Program-made: the position numbers and the translations under genes
Assembly (NCBI GenBank): GCA_028752905.1
Contig: JAQNBH010000004.1
Location: 38,372,336 to 38,436,335 of the forward strand
DNA from: Cladorhizidae sp. MBARI D1340-BT2
Lineage: Eukaryota; Porifera; Demospongiae; Poecilosclerida; Cladorhizidae
Length of the DNA: 64,000 bases
Direction of reading: 5' to 3'
Notes under the pieces: generated by a model
The model's database searches: none
The model's input: the letters and a program-made list of their open reading frames with translations, nothing else
What the model was told of the DNA's origin: nothing
In this document: positions 1 to 13,500 of the stretch, in pieces
Position numbering within the stretch: position 1 is the first letter of the stretch
How the letters are laid out: each line of letters opens with the position of its first letter

Positions 1-1
1 T

Positions 2-1345
2 GACCCAGAAGCCAGGAGCAGATTGGACTGAGGAGCAACAGAGGCAAGTAACCACCTTATTGTCTAGTTACACTGATGTAGTAACAGAGATGTTAGGCAA
101 GACAAATACGATACGCTTAAAGATAGATACAGGTGAAACTTCACCCATCAGAGGTTACCTCGCCATACTATTACCACTTTGGATCAACTAGCTGAGAGAG
201 AAGATCCGGATGTCGCTGAGAAAGGAGTACTCAAACCCTCCTTCAGCCCATGGTCATCTCCTGTTGTACCCATCCGTAAACGAGATGGATCTGTGCGGCT
301 CTGCCTAGACTTCCACAAGATAAATAACATCACTACACCTGACCCATATCAGATGCCTTGTGTTGACGATATGCTCTCACAGATTGGGAATGCCCGATTT
401 CTAACCAAGATGGACTTAACAAAAGGATTCCATCAGATCCCCGTATCAAAGAAGGATCAATGCAAGACAGACTTTTGTACGCCATGCAACCTTCCAGCGC
501 CTAATGCATGTCATCCTGGCTGATATTTGTGATCATTTTTAGTCAGGACTGGGATAAACATCTCAAAAACATCTCTATGGTCCTGGATCGCTTTAGGAAT
601 CATGGTCTCACCCTTAAACCCAGCAAGTGCAAGTGGGGAACTACCAAGATAGAGTTCCTTGGACATGTGGCTGGTGAAAGACACATCTCTGCTCCAGAAG
701 CTCGAGTGAAGGACATTAGAACATACAAGTGTCCCGAAACACAGTCAGGAATAAGTTGGTTCCTTGGAGTCACTGGCTGCTACTATCGCCGTTTTATCAA
801 AGATTTTGCGCAGCACTCGGTGCACTTGTCACAAGCAACGTGGAAGATGACTTGTTATTTGGAATGAAGCAATGATGTCTGATTTTCTCTATTTGTGTAA
901 TACCCTTGCCAATAGTTGTTCCCTTATTGTCCCCCAACCCTATGATGTATATATCCTACAGACAGATGCCTCCAGTTGTGGTATGTCGGTTATATTGAGT
1001 GTTATCCATGATTCCCAAGAAATTGCCAACTGGTTTCTACTCCAGGCAGTTAAAGCCGGCTTAGCAACACTATGCTGCTACTGAGCTGGAGGGTTTAGCG
1101 GTGGTTTCAGCTATTGAACACTTTGACATTTACCTCACTGGTCGCCACTTTGTGGTCCAGATGGACCACAGAGCTCTCACATTCCTACACACAGCCAAAC
1201 ACCAGAATCTAGATGTTGCCTCCGTCTACAACACTATGACTTCGAAATACGGTACCAGCCTGGGAGTAAGAACACTAACGCGGATGCCCTATCTAGACAA
1301 GACTGGGTGACTGTGGAGTACCACTGCAATCTCGCGAGGGGGAGA
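2..1345 (+). pseudogene. Ty3/gypsy pol remnant: RT and RNase H, with no integrase downstream
   Basis: Decayed retrotransposon polymerase. The linker before RT is readable from base 3. RT follows (SPWSSPVVPIRKRDGSVRLC, then CLDFHKINNI and MDLTKGFHQIP). The YxDD region near 500-540 is lost through an indel. The RT thumb (GHVAGERHISAPEARV, YYRRFIKDF) and RNase H (LQTDASSCGMSV, then VVQMDHRALTFLH) lie in shifted frames. The last codons read NADALSRQDW, the usual RNase H end, and run within about 50 bases into a purine tract and a TG-starting LTR. There is therefore no room for an integrase after RNase H, as in Gmr1-like Ty3/gypsy elements, where integrase precedes RT. The 5' part lies outside the window. 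Several frameshifts and stops show it is dead. Confidence 0.85.
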
Positions 1346-1507
1346 TGTCAGGACCTTCTAGACCGACATGAGAGAGGGAAGGAGAGAGAAGGAGGAGGGA
1401 CCTAGAGAGAGAGACAGAGAAGAGCCAAGACAAAGAGAGTTTACACATACTGGTATAAACCACGTGTTTCAGTACATATTCACCTGTTCCCTTTATTCAT
1501 AACAACA
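1346..1507 (+). mobile_element. Probable 3' LTR of the gypsy element
   Basis: A polypurine tract (GCGAGGGGGAGA, 1334-1345) is followed directly by TGTCAGGACC, the expected start of an LTR. The sequence is purine-rich and then reaches a run ending AACAACA near 1507. The start is well placed by the purine tract. The end is a guess, because the 5' LTR and the target duplication cannot be seen. Confidence 0.5.
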
Positions 1508-2686
1508 CCATCATTATATCCTTATGTAGTAATCCTTAAGGTGGACTGATCCAATCGGTCATATAATACAGCATCACATGTGATATGGTAAAGGCAGAAC
1601 CAAAGGGGGACAGACTATTTAAAGCCACCCCCTGAGTAGTGATGCAGATATCCTATTTTCTTGACATAAGATAATTATTGAATCTCTAACCAAGTCTTGT
1701 GTAACCCCTACCTTGTCTTGAGGATATCTCTGTTGGCAGATTATTAACTGGTGGATCGGAGACCTAATCCAGTTCCAGCCCCGACACTCATTATCATAAC
1801 CTAACACAAGATAACACAGGAAAAATGCTCTATTATTCGTGTACATAGTTTAACTGGAGCAGCCAGTTTTTTAGCTGTATATATATACTTGAGAGTTACG
1901 TTTTTCAGCCATGATCCTAACTCCAGAATGCACTATATCCAGTTAGCTATATTTTTCATTGTATTTTTGGTATGCTGCAACTGCCGAACCTTCTAGTTTA
2001 TTTTGTATTTTGGAGTTTGTTTCATCTAGTTTAGACAATCTATAAAAGAATAACTCAGACTTCATGGTAGTAGACCTGGGCTTGGCTGAGGTCTTGTGTT
2101 GTGTTAGGTTATGATAATGAGCATAATGGTGTCTTTTAATTTTGAATTGGAGCAATGTACTGACCCTGATAGTGAAGCAGACAGCCAGGTAGAGCTAAAG
2201 GTGGAGGTAGAAGACAGAGTGGACATAGCACAAGAGGCAGGGTTTATGCTAGGTACAGGAAAAGGGTTTTAATGGTCTTAAGATGGATTACAAATCATGT
2301 TGACTTATCTAAAACATATTTGTGCACATTTATTTCTGTGTTTAGATGTATAGTTATATAAATTATATAACATCTTACATTCTGTGTGATTTTCCTGACA
2401 TGAACTTATGGTCAGGGTCATCCTCACTTGGTCAAACATCTGTAGTATCACTATGGGAGGAACTCTTCTTTATCAACTTGAAGACTCTGAGGACAATTCC
2501 CAACCCTCATTGCACCAAAGTAGATGTAGAATTAATTTTACTCGTTTTTGAACATAGCATTGTCTGCTGCATGCCTATTCATGTTGACCTAGTTTTAATG
2601 TAGTTATAGGATGGGCAGGTCAATATCCACTGGATAGCATTAATGAAATCTATAGTAGCAGATTATTATAATTGTAAACTGTTAAC
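1508..2686. other. No gene recognised
   Basis: AT-rich sequence with only short open frames. A 48-codon plus-strand frame near 2125-2271 is acidic but matches no family I know. Nothing here can be supported as a gene. Confidence 0.5.
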
Positions 2687-2691
2687 CATGG

Positions 2692-3129
2692 TGTTGGGGA
2701 ACAATCTTGCCCCAACGTATGCTACACACCCAACTTGAGCTCAACGAGCCAATCCAGTCAGAGTGGTAGGTATGCTGCCACCAGAGTCGAGTCTTACTAC
2801 CCCCTTCTCCCAAGAGATAAGGTTTTTATTCCTTATAATAAAAAGTAGGTTAAAAGTAGAACAGCAAGACAGAACTGACTAGTCACGTGCTCAGCTGGCG
2901 CTTTTATAGGCTCCAGCAGAGCTACTAAAAATGACCAAATAAGGAAATAATGTGTGTGTGTGTGCAGGGTTCGTGTTGGGTTCAGTTTGCATATACATAC
3001 AAGAAACTAAGGATGAAAACAGAAATCAAGGCTGACATGAACATGATACAATTTTGATATCTATACAACACGCATTCACTACAACACATAACTGTTTAAT
3101 GTCCCTGAGCTTCAGTCTGGGGCATAACA
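2692..3129. mobile_element. Solo LTR with 5-bp target-site duplication
   Basis: A 438-bp element begins TGTTGGGGAA and ends GGGGCATAACA, with the short inverted ends TGTT/AACA. The 5 bases CATGG lie directly on both sides (2687-2691 and 3130-3134), as expected for an LTR retroelement insertion. A TATA-like TTTATAGG lies near 2910. No internal gag or pol remains, so LTR-LTR recombination has most likely left one LTR. It is a different family from the LTR at 1346. Confidence 0.8.
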
Positions 3130-3134
3130 CATGG

Positions 3135-3757
3135 TGTTTTTTTTGTGGTCACTACAATGAGATACTAGATACAGGGGAGAAAACAGAAGACTTTAGACCA
3201 GATGATGTTTGCTAAAAAGAAATCAGCAATTGCTGAACATGCATGAAATAATTATGATCCTGTTTTGTGTGACAAAGCCACCATTTTTAACTAGGGCAGG
3301 AGAGAGAAGGAACTGCTAATAAGGGAGGAATTGCAGATCAGCCTAGCACTGGTGGGTGAGTGGATTGTAGAATGAACTTACCTGGTTGTTTGATGTCCAA
3401 TCTCAAGAGCCTGAACTTGAAACTATGTACACCATAATATTTCTGAAAATCTCTGCTGTTGCCTATTGGCACTACATAATCTCATCCTCCTTGGTGAATG
3501 TATAATAATATACACTGTTCATTCACATTCACCTAATGCCTTGGCCTCTGGATTTACTCTGCTTTGATGTTTAATATCAACCTATATAGTAGAAAGTGGT
3601 TATTTAAATAGCAAATGTAACTAAAATAACGGGAATTATAGACTGAGACAAGATCACTGTTTAGCTATATAGCTAATCATGTAAAACTTATAGAAACAAG
3701 GAAAATGTTAATAAGAGTGCGTCTTAATATTGATTATAATGTTATTGTTGCAGCTGA
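3135..3757. other. 3' flank of the receptor kinase gene
   Basis: No coding sequence seen. On the minus strand this is the 3' untranslated region and downstream flank of the kinase gene. An ATTAAA (plus-strand TTTAAT at 3570-3575) lies about 185 bases beyond the stop codon and is a possible polyadenylation signal. Confidence 0.35.
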
Positions 3758-4580
3758 TTACAGGAGAGTCAGATGTTCTTCATCTTCCCTCCCAGCCACC
3801 CCTAATTTCATGTTTAGCTTAGCCGATGACTCAATCACATGTGTCGGCTGCCCCTCAAACGACATCCTATCTTCTCTTATCACATGAAGAGGATGGAGTG
3901 TTTCGGATTTGTCCACATAAGAATTATTGTTAATCTTCTTTACACCTCTGCTACTTTGAGTTGCATCTTGGCCTTTCTGCTTCTCAGATGATCTGATCTC
4001 AACAGACAGTGGGATGCCAAGTTGATCATCGAGTGTGACAGCTGTGGATTGTGATGTAGGTAGGATGATATTCTGTTTAAATGGTAGTTTACAGCTAGCA
4101 AGGTCATTCGTTATTTCATCCAATATTCCTTTTGTGATACTCTTACATTTTTCATATTGGACATCAGTAACATCGGCAGTCACAACAGTGGAAGAGTGGA
4201 GTTGTTTTGCTTCCAACTCAATGGTATCACTTTTGGCACAGAGGTGATAGTGCTCGTCTTCAATATCAACCTGTCCCTCCTTGAATGTTGAAAGCGTGAC
4301 TGAATAACCGTCGGCATCTTGAGCCCACCTTGGCTTCTCAATTATTATGCTCTTTTCATTATTGATGCCATCTGTAGAAGACAAACTTTCCTCACTTCCC
4401 TTGATATCTTTCTCTTCCAGCTCACCCACTGTGTAATATGTCTTGGTTTCATCAATTTGCAGTACCAAGTATGAGTCACTTGTGCTAGCCAAGAGGAGAT
4501 CAATGAACTTGTTACGAAGTTCTGGGAAGGTTGGTCTATCTAGAGGATGTTCCTGCCAGCATTCCAGCATGATATTATAC
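3758..4580 (-). CDS. Last exon: kinase subdomain XI and C-terminal tail
   Basis: The exon opens after a CAG acceptor at 4581-4582 in phase 2 and reads [18 protein letters not shown], the CW...RP motif that closes a tyrosine kinase domain. A tail of about 245 residues follows to a TAA at 3758. The tail is hydrophilic with several tyrosines (DSYLVL, KTYYTV, DGYSVTL, EHYHL, VQYEK, NSYVD), which are likely autophosphorylation or SH2/PTB docking sites. No further domain is recognised in the tail. The long open frame, unbroken over 820 bases, supports real coding sequence. Confidence 0.88.
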
Positions 4581-7500
4581 CTGTATGAGGGAAGAATATA
4601 GGGATAGAGGGGAGCAAGTGGAGCAAGTAATGAAGGAGCAAGGGGATACTTGAGAAATTTAATTTCTCAATGTTTCGGCTAGACGCTCTAGCCTTCATCA
4701 GGAATTACTAATGAAGGCTAGAGTTTCTTGTAGAAATGTCGAGAGTAAATTTCAAACTGAGAAAGTCGTTGCAATTTGTTATATCAACTGAGAGTTAGTC
4801 ATTAAAATACAATGGAAAAAACTTACAATTCTGCAGCACAGTTTTCTGGCTTCTCCAGTCGATAACCTTGCTTTAACATCATTAACAAATCTTGGTTCTG
4901 AATCGTGGAATATGGGAACCCACCTAAAATGTATCACAAATATGTTTTATGTAATTGGTATGCTTTTATTTAGTGGTATTTATGCTGCATATTTTAATCC
5001 AATTAACTGCCTGCATGTATGCGAAAAACAATTTTGAGATACATGCTGAGTACTAAATAATTATTTACACCTGCATGGGTTAAGTAGAGAGCTGAATTGC
5101 TATACAGTAGTCAGAAAATTAACTTTAGTGTTGAGGAGATATCTGAACATTAAAGAAGAAAAAAATGCAAAAGCAGTCAAGGTTTGTCGCATCTATGCCT
5201 TTTCCCCTGTTTCTAAAAGTTCTTCTGCTAATTGGGGGAGACTGTGCTTACCAGAAAACTCTCTGTTGAGACGTTCCTAGATGTATTTCTTGGCAATCAG
5301 TTTTTTTAAAGACATGACACAATGTAGCCAATTTCTACACAACGTTCCAGCTTACTGCATTTTCTTTCAACATTTGAAATATTATACCTAAAAAGTTATA
5401 GCATAATGGCTACTTTCAAAGTAAGTCAAAAGTCAATCAGTAAATAGGAAATTTGCATCATTAATAATACAAGCACCAACCTAGTATTATCAACCTACAC
5501 TTATGTGGTTTCACAATGTGATCCACACAAATCAATTCGATTGAATGCAACACAAACTGCTCTTCAATTATTGTGGGGTTCGCAGTATAGTGCTGTGTAA
5601 GTAATGTGAACTTAGATGCTTAATTCTACCATGAATGCAAGGCAGCTTTAGCTGGCAACACATCTACACGTTATAGCACTTCTGGATGGGAAGTTTATTT
5701 AGCTACATTAGCTGCTAGAAAACTATTGCTGTAGATCAACAGCTGATACTATTAACTGAGTAACTATACTGCCTACTACATCTATCAAACTCTAGATACC
5801 CACCATAAATGCAGCTAAAGTGGGAGTTAGCTATATCTATAAAGCACACTACTAGCTTCCTGCAGAACACTTCTAACTTGACTTAATACCTGCCTACCTC
5901 CAGCCATTTTCCTTCGCTCTGATATAGAGGCATGATTTGATCTAGCAGATATCTGTATACAAGCAGGGCTGGGGTGGATGGGGTGGGGTGGAGAGAAAAG
6001 CTGAGCCTTTCCTTGTCTATAAATACCATAATGTTCACTTGAAACCAGATGCTAAACAATTGATGTTGAATTTCATCACGTATTAGACACAGATCCTATT
6101 TTTGTGTCTCTGTTGCAATCCATTTCCAGTTCACAATACCATTGCAGTGGTCTGTATCATATTGCAAATGGCTGTTCAGTTTTTGCCTGGTCTCAGAGTT
6201 GGTAAGCATCTCACATGTCTATCCAATTGGATTTAATGTAAATTCCTCAACTAAGTGTGATGTTGATTCAGCTTAATAGTGCTGTTGCCTAAATACTTCA
6301 ACCTGCCTCAAACCAGTGTGATGTTGATCTAGCAAATAATATGAACTAAATTGAATGCCGATATACAACCTCCTTCATTACGAAACTTTTAAGTCACATG
6401 GCATACTTACCCATAGTCCCAATTTCCCAGAGAGTGACTCCATATGACCACACATCAGATTTAGTTGTGAACTCCCGAACTTCAATGGACTCCAGAGCCA
6501 TCCACTTCAGAGGTAGCCTTCCTTTGGTTGTGTTCACATAGACATCTTCCACTTCACGAGACAAGCCAAAGTCGGTGATCTTGAGGATCTTCCCATCTCC
6601 CACGAGAATATTGCGACAGGCAAGGTCACGATGGACGATGTTGATACTTGACAAATATTCCTGAGGAGAGTGCATTATACAAACTCAACCTTAATCATTA
6701 TTATTATCAATTAACATTTGTAGTTGGTTGATAAACCATCCCAAAACTTTTAATTATTATCCAGCATAGGTGACCTGGACTCTACACAGCTACTACTATG
6801 ACTACCACTGCTGCTGCTACCAGCACATGAATTTCCTACTCTTACTACTTACCATGCCAGTGGCAATCTGGTATGCAAACTTTATGAGATCATTTGCATC
6901 CAGTTCTCCGAGGTCAGCATAAATGTCTTCTTTTTCAACGGCAGTTTCCTCTTGCTTGTCGGTGCGCAAAGGATCCAGATGAGAGTACTCATTCATGCTT
7001 TCCTGCACAGTTATCCAGATAATAAGCATTCATTTGTATTGTTCTTTTCAAGCACTAGAGTCACCAGATCTAATTGTAATACCAAAACCATGGTACTTCT
7101 AGCTAGCTTAATTTAACCTTAGGACCCCACTTAGTTCATGAAGTATTCCCCTTCATTTAGCCGTAGCCGCTCAGCTACAAACCTAGCCCCTACTTAAAGG
7201 GAGGATCAGACCAGACCATTTTTAAGGGAGTTTTCATAAAAATGCAATTTCATTATTCTATACCTTCACTTGTCTTCAACTTTCAGCTCATTATTTTCAA
7301 CCATCTAAAGTTGTGATACTTTTTATGCTGCCATTTCATTATATACCAGTTGAGAAATGGAAAAGTTGAAGAATGAATAACATGGTTTCCCATACAAGTG
7401 CATTGATGACATATGATTATAAAATGTTATAGTGTTTCTAATGTAAAATATTTTCCATAGTAAATAATTTTTATATCACCTGAAAGCTTGTTATTTTCTC

Positions 7501-10500
7501 TATAACACGAATGATCAGTTTTCAATTGGTATGTTTTCTCAAGACATAAAGTCCAGTCTGTGTGCTCACTTCACGTGCTAGTATACAAAATGGGCTAGAA
7601 TATAAGTGAAGATTTTCCCCCCAATTCATTCACTATATGTGGTTGCTCTACTAGCACCATAAATGTTACGTGTTTATAACCCACTGCTAGGGTTAAAGTG
7701 ATTTTTAGTGTTTTTTTAATGACCTAAGTGTGAATTAAACCATGGTTGATTGAAATAACACTGCACAATGTAAAGCACAACTATATTTTGAGAACAAAAT
7801 TATTGGGAACAAAATTATTATCAAAAATAGATAAAGAATTCAAAAGTTATGGCATTTTTACAAAAAACACTCAGAAATAGTTAGTGTTTACGCTAGCCCA
7901 TGCCATGTAATATCATTTCAATAACAACAAGAACCACAACAACAAAAGTCCATTTATACTTGCAACAAAACTCACCATGTTAGGAGTTGCTGCTGAATCT
8001 ATCTTCTCAGCTTCCTCACTTTTCTCCTCATCTGTAACCTCACCTGATATTTCATTGTTGAATATAAATGAATGATCCTTAAACTCTTCTTTTGCACTGT
8101 CTCGAAGGCTGGAAATAGATAGCTGCTGCTGTTGCTCCTGCCGATGTTCATCTGACATGTCACTAGCAACACCATCACTTTGGGGGGAGCTTATCACCGA
8201 AAAACCTGCATAAACATAGCTTCTTTCTGTGAAATGACTCTCGCCTTCTGCTTGTCCATTTTGGAGCATCACCATCTTCTGCTTCATTTCCTCACAAGCT
8301 TTCTGCAGCTGCTCCAGTTGATCCTGTAGATATTTTTCTTCCCTCTGCTGAGAGGTATTCTAAACATAATGCCCAAAAAAAAGTATTCAAAAACTAGTTT
8401 GTCACAAACCAGATTGTCATACTTTATAACTGAATGCCATTCCTACTTTGAGGAAGCTCATGCTAATATATTGGGACTATGCCTAAATCATTCATTAGCA
8501 TTGTTCTTTCTTAATTACATCATTCCCTTTGACCTGCCTGTAGAATGTCAGTGTTATACATGTGATTTTGTCAACTTTTGGAAACTTTACCATATAACAA
8601 CAAGAACTACAACAACAAAAGTGACGTCTATCTAGAGTTTCAGCAAAACCATTGTAGCTCATGTAGGTTCCATCTCTGCATCAACAGAAAGCAGTATCTA
8701 ACTTTCACTCACCAGTATGCTCCATGGTGGTAGAGTCTCACAAAGCATTAGGGAAAGTGTTAACTTTGCAAATATACTATGCTCATTTAAATACAGCCTA
8801 TATAGAGTTTATGGGATTATTACACTGTGAGTCACTTCTTGAAGAGTACTAGACACTCAAATGAACATATATCAGAGTAAATGCAGCCAGTCATGCTGGT
8901 CTGGTCATAGCTGTTTATATATATATATATGTGAGGCCACTCCCACAGCAAAAACTGATTCATTTTTATGGCTTGATTCAGAAAAAACTGTATTTGTATT
9001 TATCAGAATTCCTCCCAGAGTGAGCACACTGTGAGCTGCCCATGGTCAGTTAAAGTAAAGAATATGAAGTATGGAAGTTCAGATGCTGCTTTTGTAAGTT
9101 TGTCTATACAATGCATCTATAAAATTGTTTTAGACCATTCTTATGGCCAGAGAGTCTTTATATAGCTAGTTGGTTACTTTTTCAAATTAACTTTGATGTA
9201 TTGAGTATATAATATGGTAGGAAGTATGCGACTGGGGCATATGCTGAAAATAAGAGTGCAATGTTGAGTAGATTCTTACTCCCCCAGGAACACTCACAAT
9301 GATTGGGAGATCTTTTGCAACATTGTAGCATAGAAGAATTAGCAAGAAGGCTGAAAGATATTCATTCTTGAAGTTTCTTGCCAGTCATGGTTGTGCCATA
9401 TGAGGGCAAGATCATCATGATGATGGAAAGTGTTATCAGCTTATGAAACTAATGAGTGGAAAACTTCAGCTGCTATTCCCAGAGTTCCCCTAGAGATAAT
9501 GGAAACTGTTTGTGATACTGTAATATTTTATGTATAGCAGAATTTCCACCAAGGTACAACCTTGCAGGATTGCCTGTAGTTTAATATTATTCCTGCATAT
9601 ATAAATGGAATTATTGGTTTGGGAAAATGTCACATATGAAAGCATGCCGAAAAAGAAGAAACATCCGAGTTAGAGTTCATACTCGAGCTAGAGAATTGGT
9701 CTTAGTCTCTACCTTTCCTGAATCTAGGAGATATTCTCTTGTAAATAGCAATGCTGTAGCTGGTACTGGGAAGAGATTCAAGTTTACAATTTCCACTTAA
9801 GTTGAAAACAGAAGTGGCCTTATCAAGATTATTGGAATAGTTTGTTCTACCAGCAAAAAGATTTTGCTTAATAGATTCTGATCACTAAGTGGCAGCTGTT
9901 CATATCAATGGTATTTATATAGCAACAATTTTCCAAATATCTATGTCCTTAGATTGCAACATTTATCTGCTAATTGTGAAGGAGCTTTAGCATTCCATAT
10001 CAAAATACACAAGAGAAACCTTTGCCAAGCTTATATACTTAAACATATCAAGATAGAATGCCCTCCACTCCATGCTATTTATTCCCACTTTAATGTATCC
10101 ATGTGGAGATAGTAGGATAGAAAAAAGTTAGTGTTACATGCATATAGTTTCTCCTTTTCATTAAATTTTATTTTTATGATAACATGCTTGAAGTTTGCTA
10201 CCTTGAATTATATATAATGCCACCTTAAACATAAATGTAAGTGGGGTTGATGCAAATATCCCATAGTCTATCCATTCAATCCTACAGTCCATCCACCCCA
10301 CTTCTTTCTTGTTTCCTAAAGTTATAGCAGGGAAAAAGAAAACTCCATACATCACACAGTGTGATGTGAACACCAGTAAAAAATCTCTCTCTGCAATGAG
10401 CTAGGCAACAACAAAAAATAATGTAAAAGCAACTAGGCAAATGCTGTCAAGCATTCTATATCCATTTCGGATCTGTTCCCCTGAAATTATAAAATTCCCT

Positions 10501-13500
10501 CCAAAAGTTTAATCAGGAGGGTGGATAGATGAGGTGGGAGGGTGGGACATTCCTCTTAATTCCCAGTATTAATATGGGTTAAATGGTTGAGAATGTTATA
10601 GTAGTCACAGATATTATTATTCAGTTACAATTAGCAGGTGCAGATATATGTAAGCCAATATGAAGCATAAACTGAAGACAAACAGACTCTAACACATAGC
10701 TCACACAAATTTAAATGAAGAACACAAAACTCGGCACATATAGCAAGTTGTATAGCTAGAAAAATAGGTTTTCTACAGGTTACTATTCTAGTACCTACCT
10801 ATGCATCAATCACCCATTAAGAATCATCACAGGTGTCTGCTTAGTAAAGCTTACATAGCGCAGATTCTAGTAATGCTAGCAACAAATGCCTTGAGTAAGC
10901 ATTCTTTTAGTATATTTAAGTGCATCGAAACCTACATGTCTTCTACAAGAGAGATTGAACAGATATTACATATGCACAAAGATTTAAATGATAATTTAGA
11001 GCACTCTGAAATGCCAAATGATTCAGTAAGAGTAGTCATAGGCGAGCAGTATTTGGAGAATTATGATTTTGTTTTTTTCATGCCCTGAATATCCCAATGT
11101 CTAACTCACTCTTTGCTTACTATATTTAATGCATTTTCTATCTTGTTGTTTGTGTTGATTTTATTTCACATTTAAAAATTCCACCTGTAGCAAAATCAAA
11201 AATCATTAACTCTCTTATTGCCATGGATGTATGAATGCCCCCCTGTTATAGGCATATAAATAGATGCTCTAGAAGCCTCTTAGAAAACTAATGGCTATGG
11301 AAAAATTAAGCGAATTACTTTCCATAATTTTTTTGGATGAAGAACAGACAATCAAAACTTGACAGTTACTCCAAGAAGGAACTAATTAGTCAAGCCAGAG
11401 TAAGAAAGACTAAGTCTCTCAACAAAAGGTAATGAAGGAGCAAATCTACCAAGGTAAACTAAGAAGGAACTAGCGATTGCAATTCAAGTGCTTGACTATT
11501 TTCCTCAGGAACAGGTTGCTACAGAACTATTTGAAGATCCTACATGGTGAAAGCTCCTTTTGGACAATGATGACAACAATTTTTGCAACAATATCACTGT
11601 TGGAACTCTTCACAAGCCAAAGTACAATCACTGGATATGTCGGAAAATGTTTTGTAAGGAAAAGGACTGCAATACCCTGCAAATTACCAACAAGAAGCTC
11701 ATTGGGATATTATGAACAATTATAGATGGTTGAAGCTAATAATACATTTGCTCATTTTTAGGGAGCTTTTCCTTCTTATCCTGTAGATGACAAGCAAAAA
11801 CCTGCAAGATCAAACAGAGAGTGTTGTGATGATATTAGGTCATAGTCAGTATTATAACACTAGAACCGAGCACAAGGCAAGTTTAGTTGGACAGACAGGT
11901 TAGAGGGTTCTGTCAGTAGGGAGCTCTCTAACATTTTGTGGCTATAGTTACTGAACTTAGCCAGAAAAAATTGCTAATTGCTCGCTATGTGAACAAACAT
12001 AAAGTCTGCTAACAATATTGTGGCAATGATAAATCCGAATCCAGCCAGACAGTCAGTTAGTCAGGCAGTTTCAAGCACAGCTTGCTATTAGCTAGTGCTA
12101 TTCAGTCAGGAAGTATAGCTTTAGAACCATGACTGTGCGAAAATTTATCTCGCTGGCTATTCAAAGTGATTAAAACAGTATGAATGGACACCATGTACAA
12201 AGGCAGAAGTGTAAGTCAAAGTGATGACCCAAATTTTGAAGAGTGTCACTCATAAGTGTGGATGTATATATGTGGAAATGAATGTGACAATCTGAAATCC
12301 AAACACAACACAAGCATGCAGAGAGGAGTCACACATCATAGAGATCAATATGATGCATACAATGGCCTAAAACCTAAGGAGGAAGAGGACATCCCAACAG
12401 AACCAGATGATGGGGAAGAAATGGCGAAGACCGAAGGACGAGACCAAGGAATGCTATAATTGAGCGGCACAGCTCTGGATGTTTGAATCGGGTAATAAAG
12501 TCCTCATCCTGCTACTGTCCAAATCAAGCTAGTCGACAAATGGTATATATGAAGTCCTGATGTGCAACAACAGGAAAAGGAACCGATTTTTCTATGTAAA
12601 TGTCGTAGCCAAATGTGTCTCACCAGTTATAGCTTGCTTGTGGAAAGCACAGTGGCGGTGAAAGAGTGTAAAATGGAGATTGTCACCTGGGAATGTGATT
12701 CTCTTGGGATGGCACTGGTGAAACCAGACCTAACAAGTGACAGATGCAGGCACTATGACATTCAAGGACAAACTGGGATAGACACAATGGGCCGATTTAA
12801 GAATCGAAATAGGAGATGCGACACCATTCAATTTGCAGTGTACCAACTGTCATAAACTAAACCAGGAGTGCGAGGTCAACCAATTGCTTCAGACAGGGCT
12901 TTTCCAATGTTGATCAGCCCCTGGGCATCTCCAATGCATTTGGCTAAAAAGTGAGAGTCCTACGGACTGTGTGTGGAATACCAAAGGTTAAACAAGGAGA
13001 CAAAAAAATAATTCATACCTGCTGAGACAGAGACAACTTCCTCGACAGACTGGGAGATGTGGCATACATATTACAAGATTGGATTTGTAAAAAATGGAAT
13101 TAGCTGATACAAGTACACAAGGACAGCATCCTTAAAACACCTTTATGACACAACTAGCTGAATACAAACTTTGTGTGATTTCCTTGGGACTGAAAGGGTG
13201 CTGGCAGTATTTCAATTGATGATGAATGAGACGATTTCAATACGCTGCAGCCTATCTGGATGACGTTGCTATTTCCAGTGCCACCGGGTAAGAGCTTTTA
13301 CAACAACTGGAAGTTAAATTGTGTAAACTGGAGAATATATGACAGTGAAATAATTGAAGTGTCAACTTGGACACACAGAGTGCGTATATCTGTGACACTG
13401 AGTGGGTCGAGGAAGGGAGCATCACAGAGAGGCCACGATCGTCAGTGTGAGGAACTTTAACACACCCAAAATGAAGAAGTGTATATATGGGCTTGGCAGA

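Noticed and set aside
2346..2603. 85-codon plus-strand frame
   Set aside because: No motif, no splice or promoter context, and located among mobile-element debris.
4687..4724. Perfect hairpin CTCTAGCCTTCAT / ATGAAGGCTAGAG as a terminator-like structure
   Set aside because: The genome is eukaryotic; the hairpin overlaps the hammerhead-like core and is better seen as part of that repeat or an alternative fold.
6853..7002. Reading the paired Y-x-x-L sites as an ITAM
   Set aside because: The 18-residue gap is far from the 6-8 (up to 12) residues of an ITAM, and no ITIM residue is at position -2.
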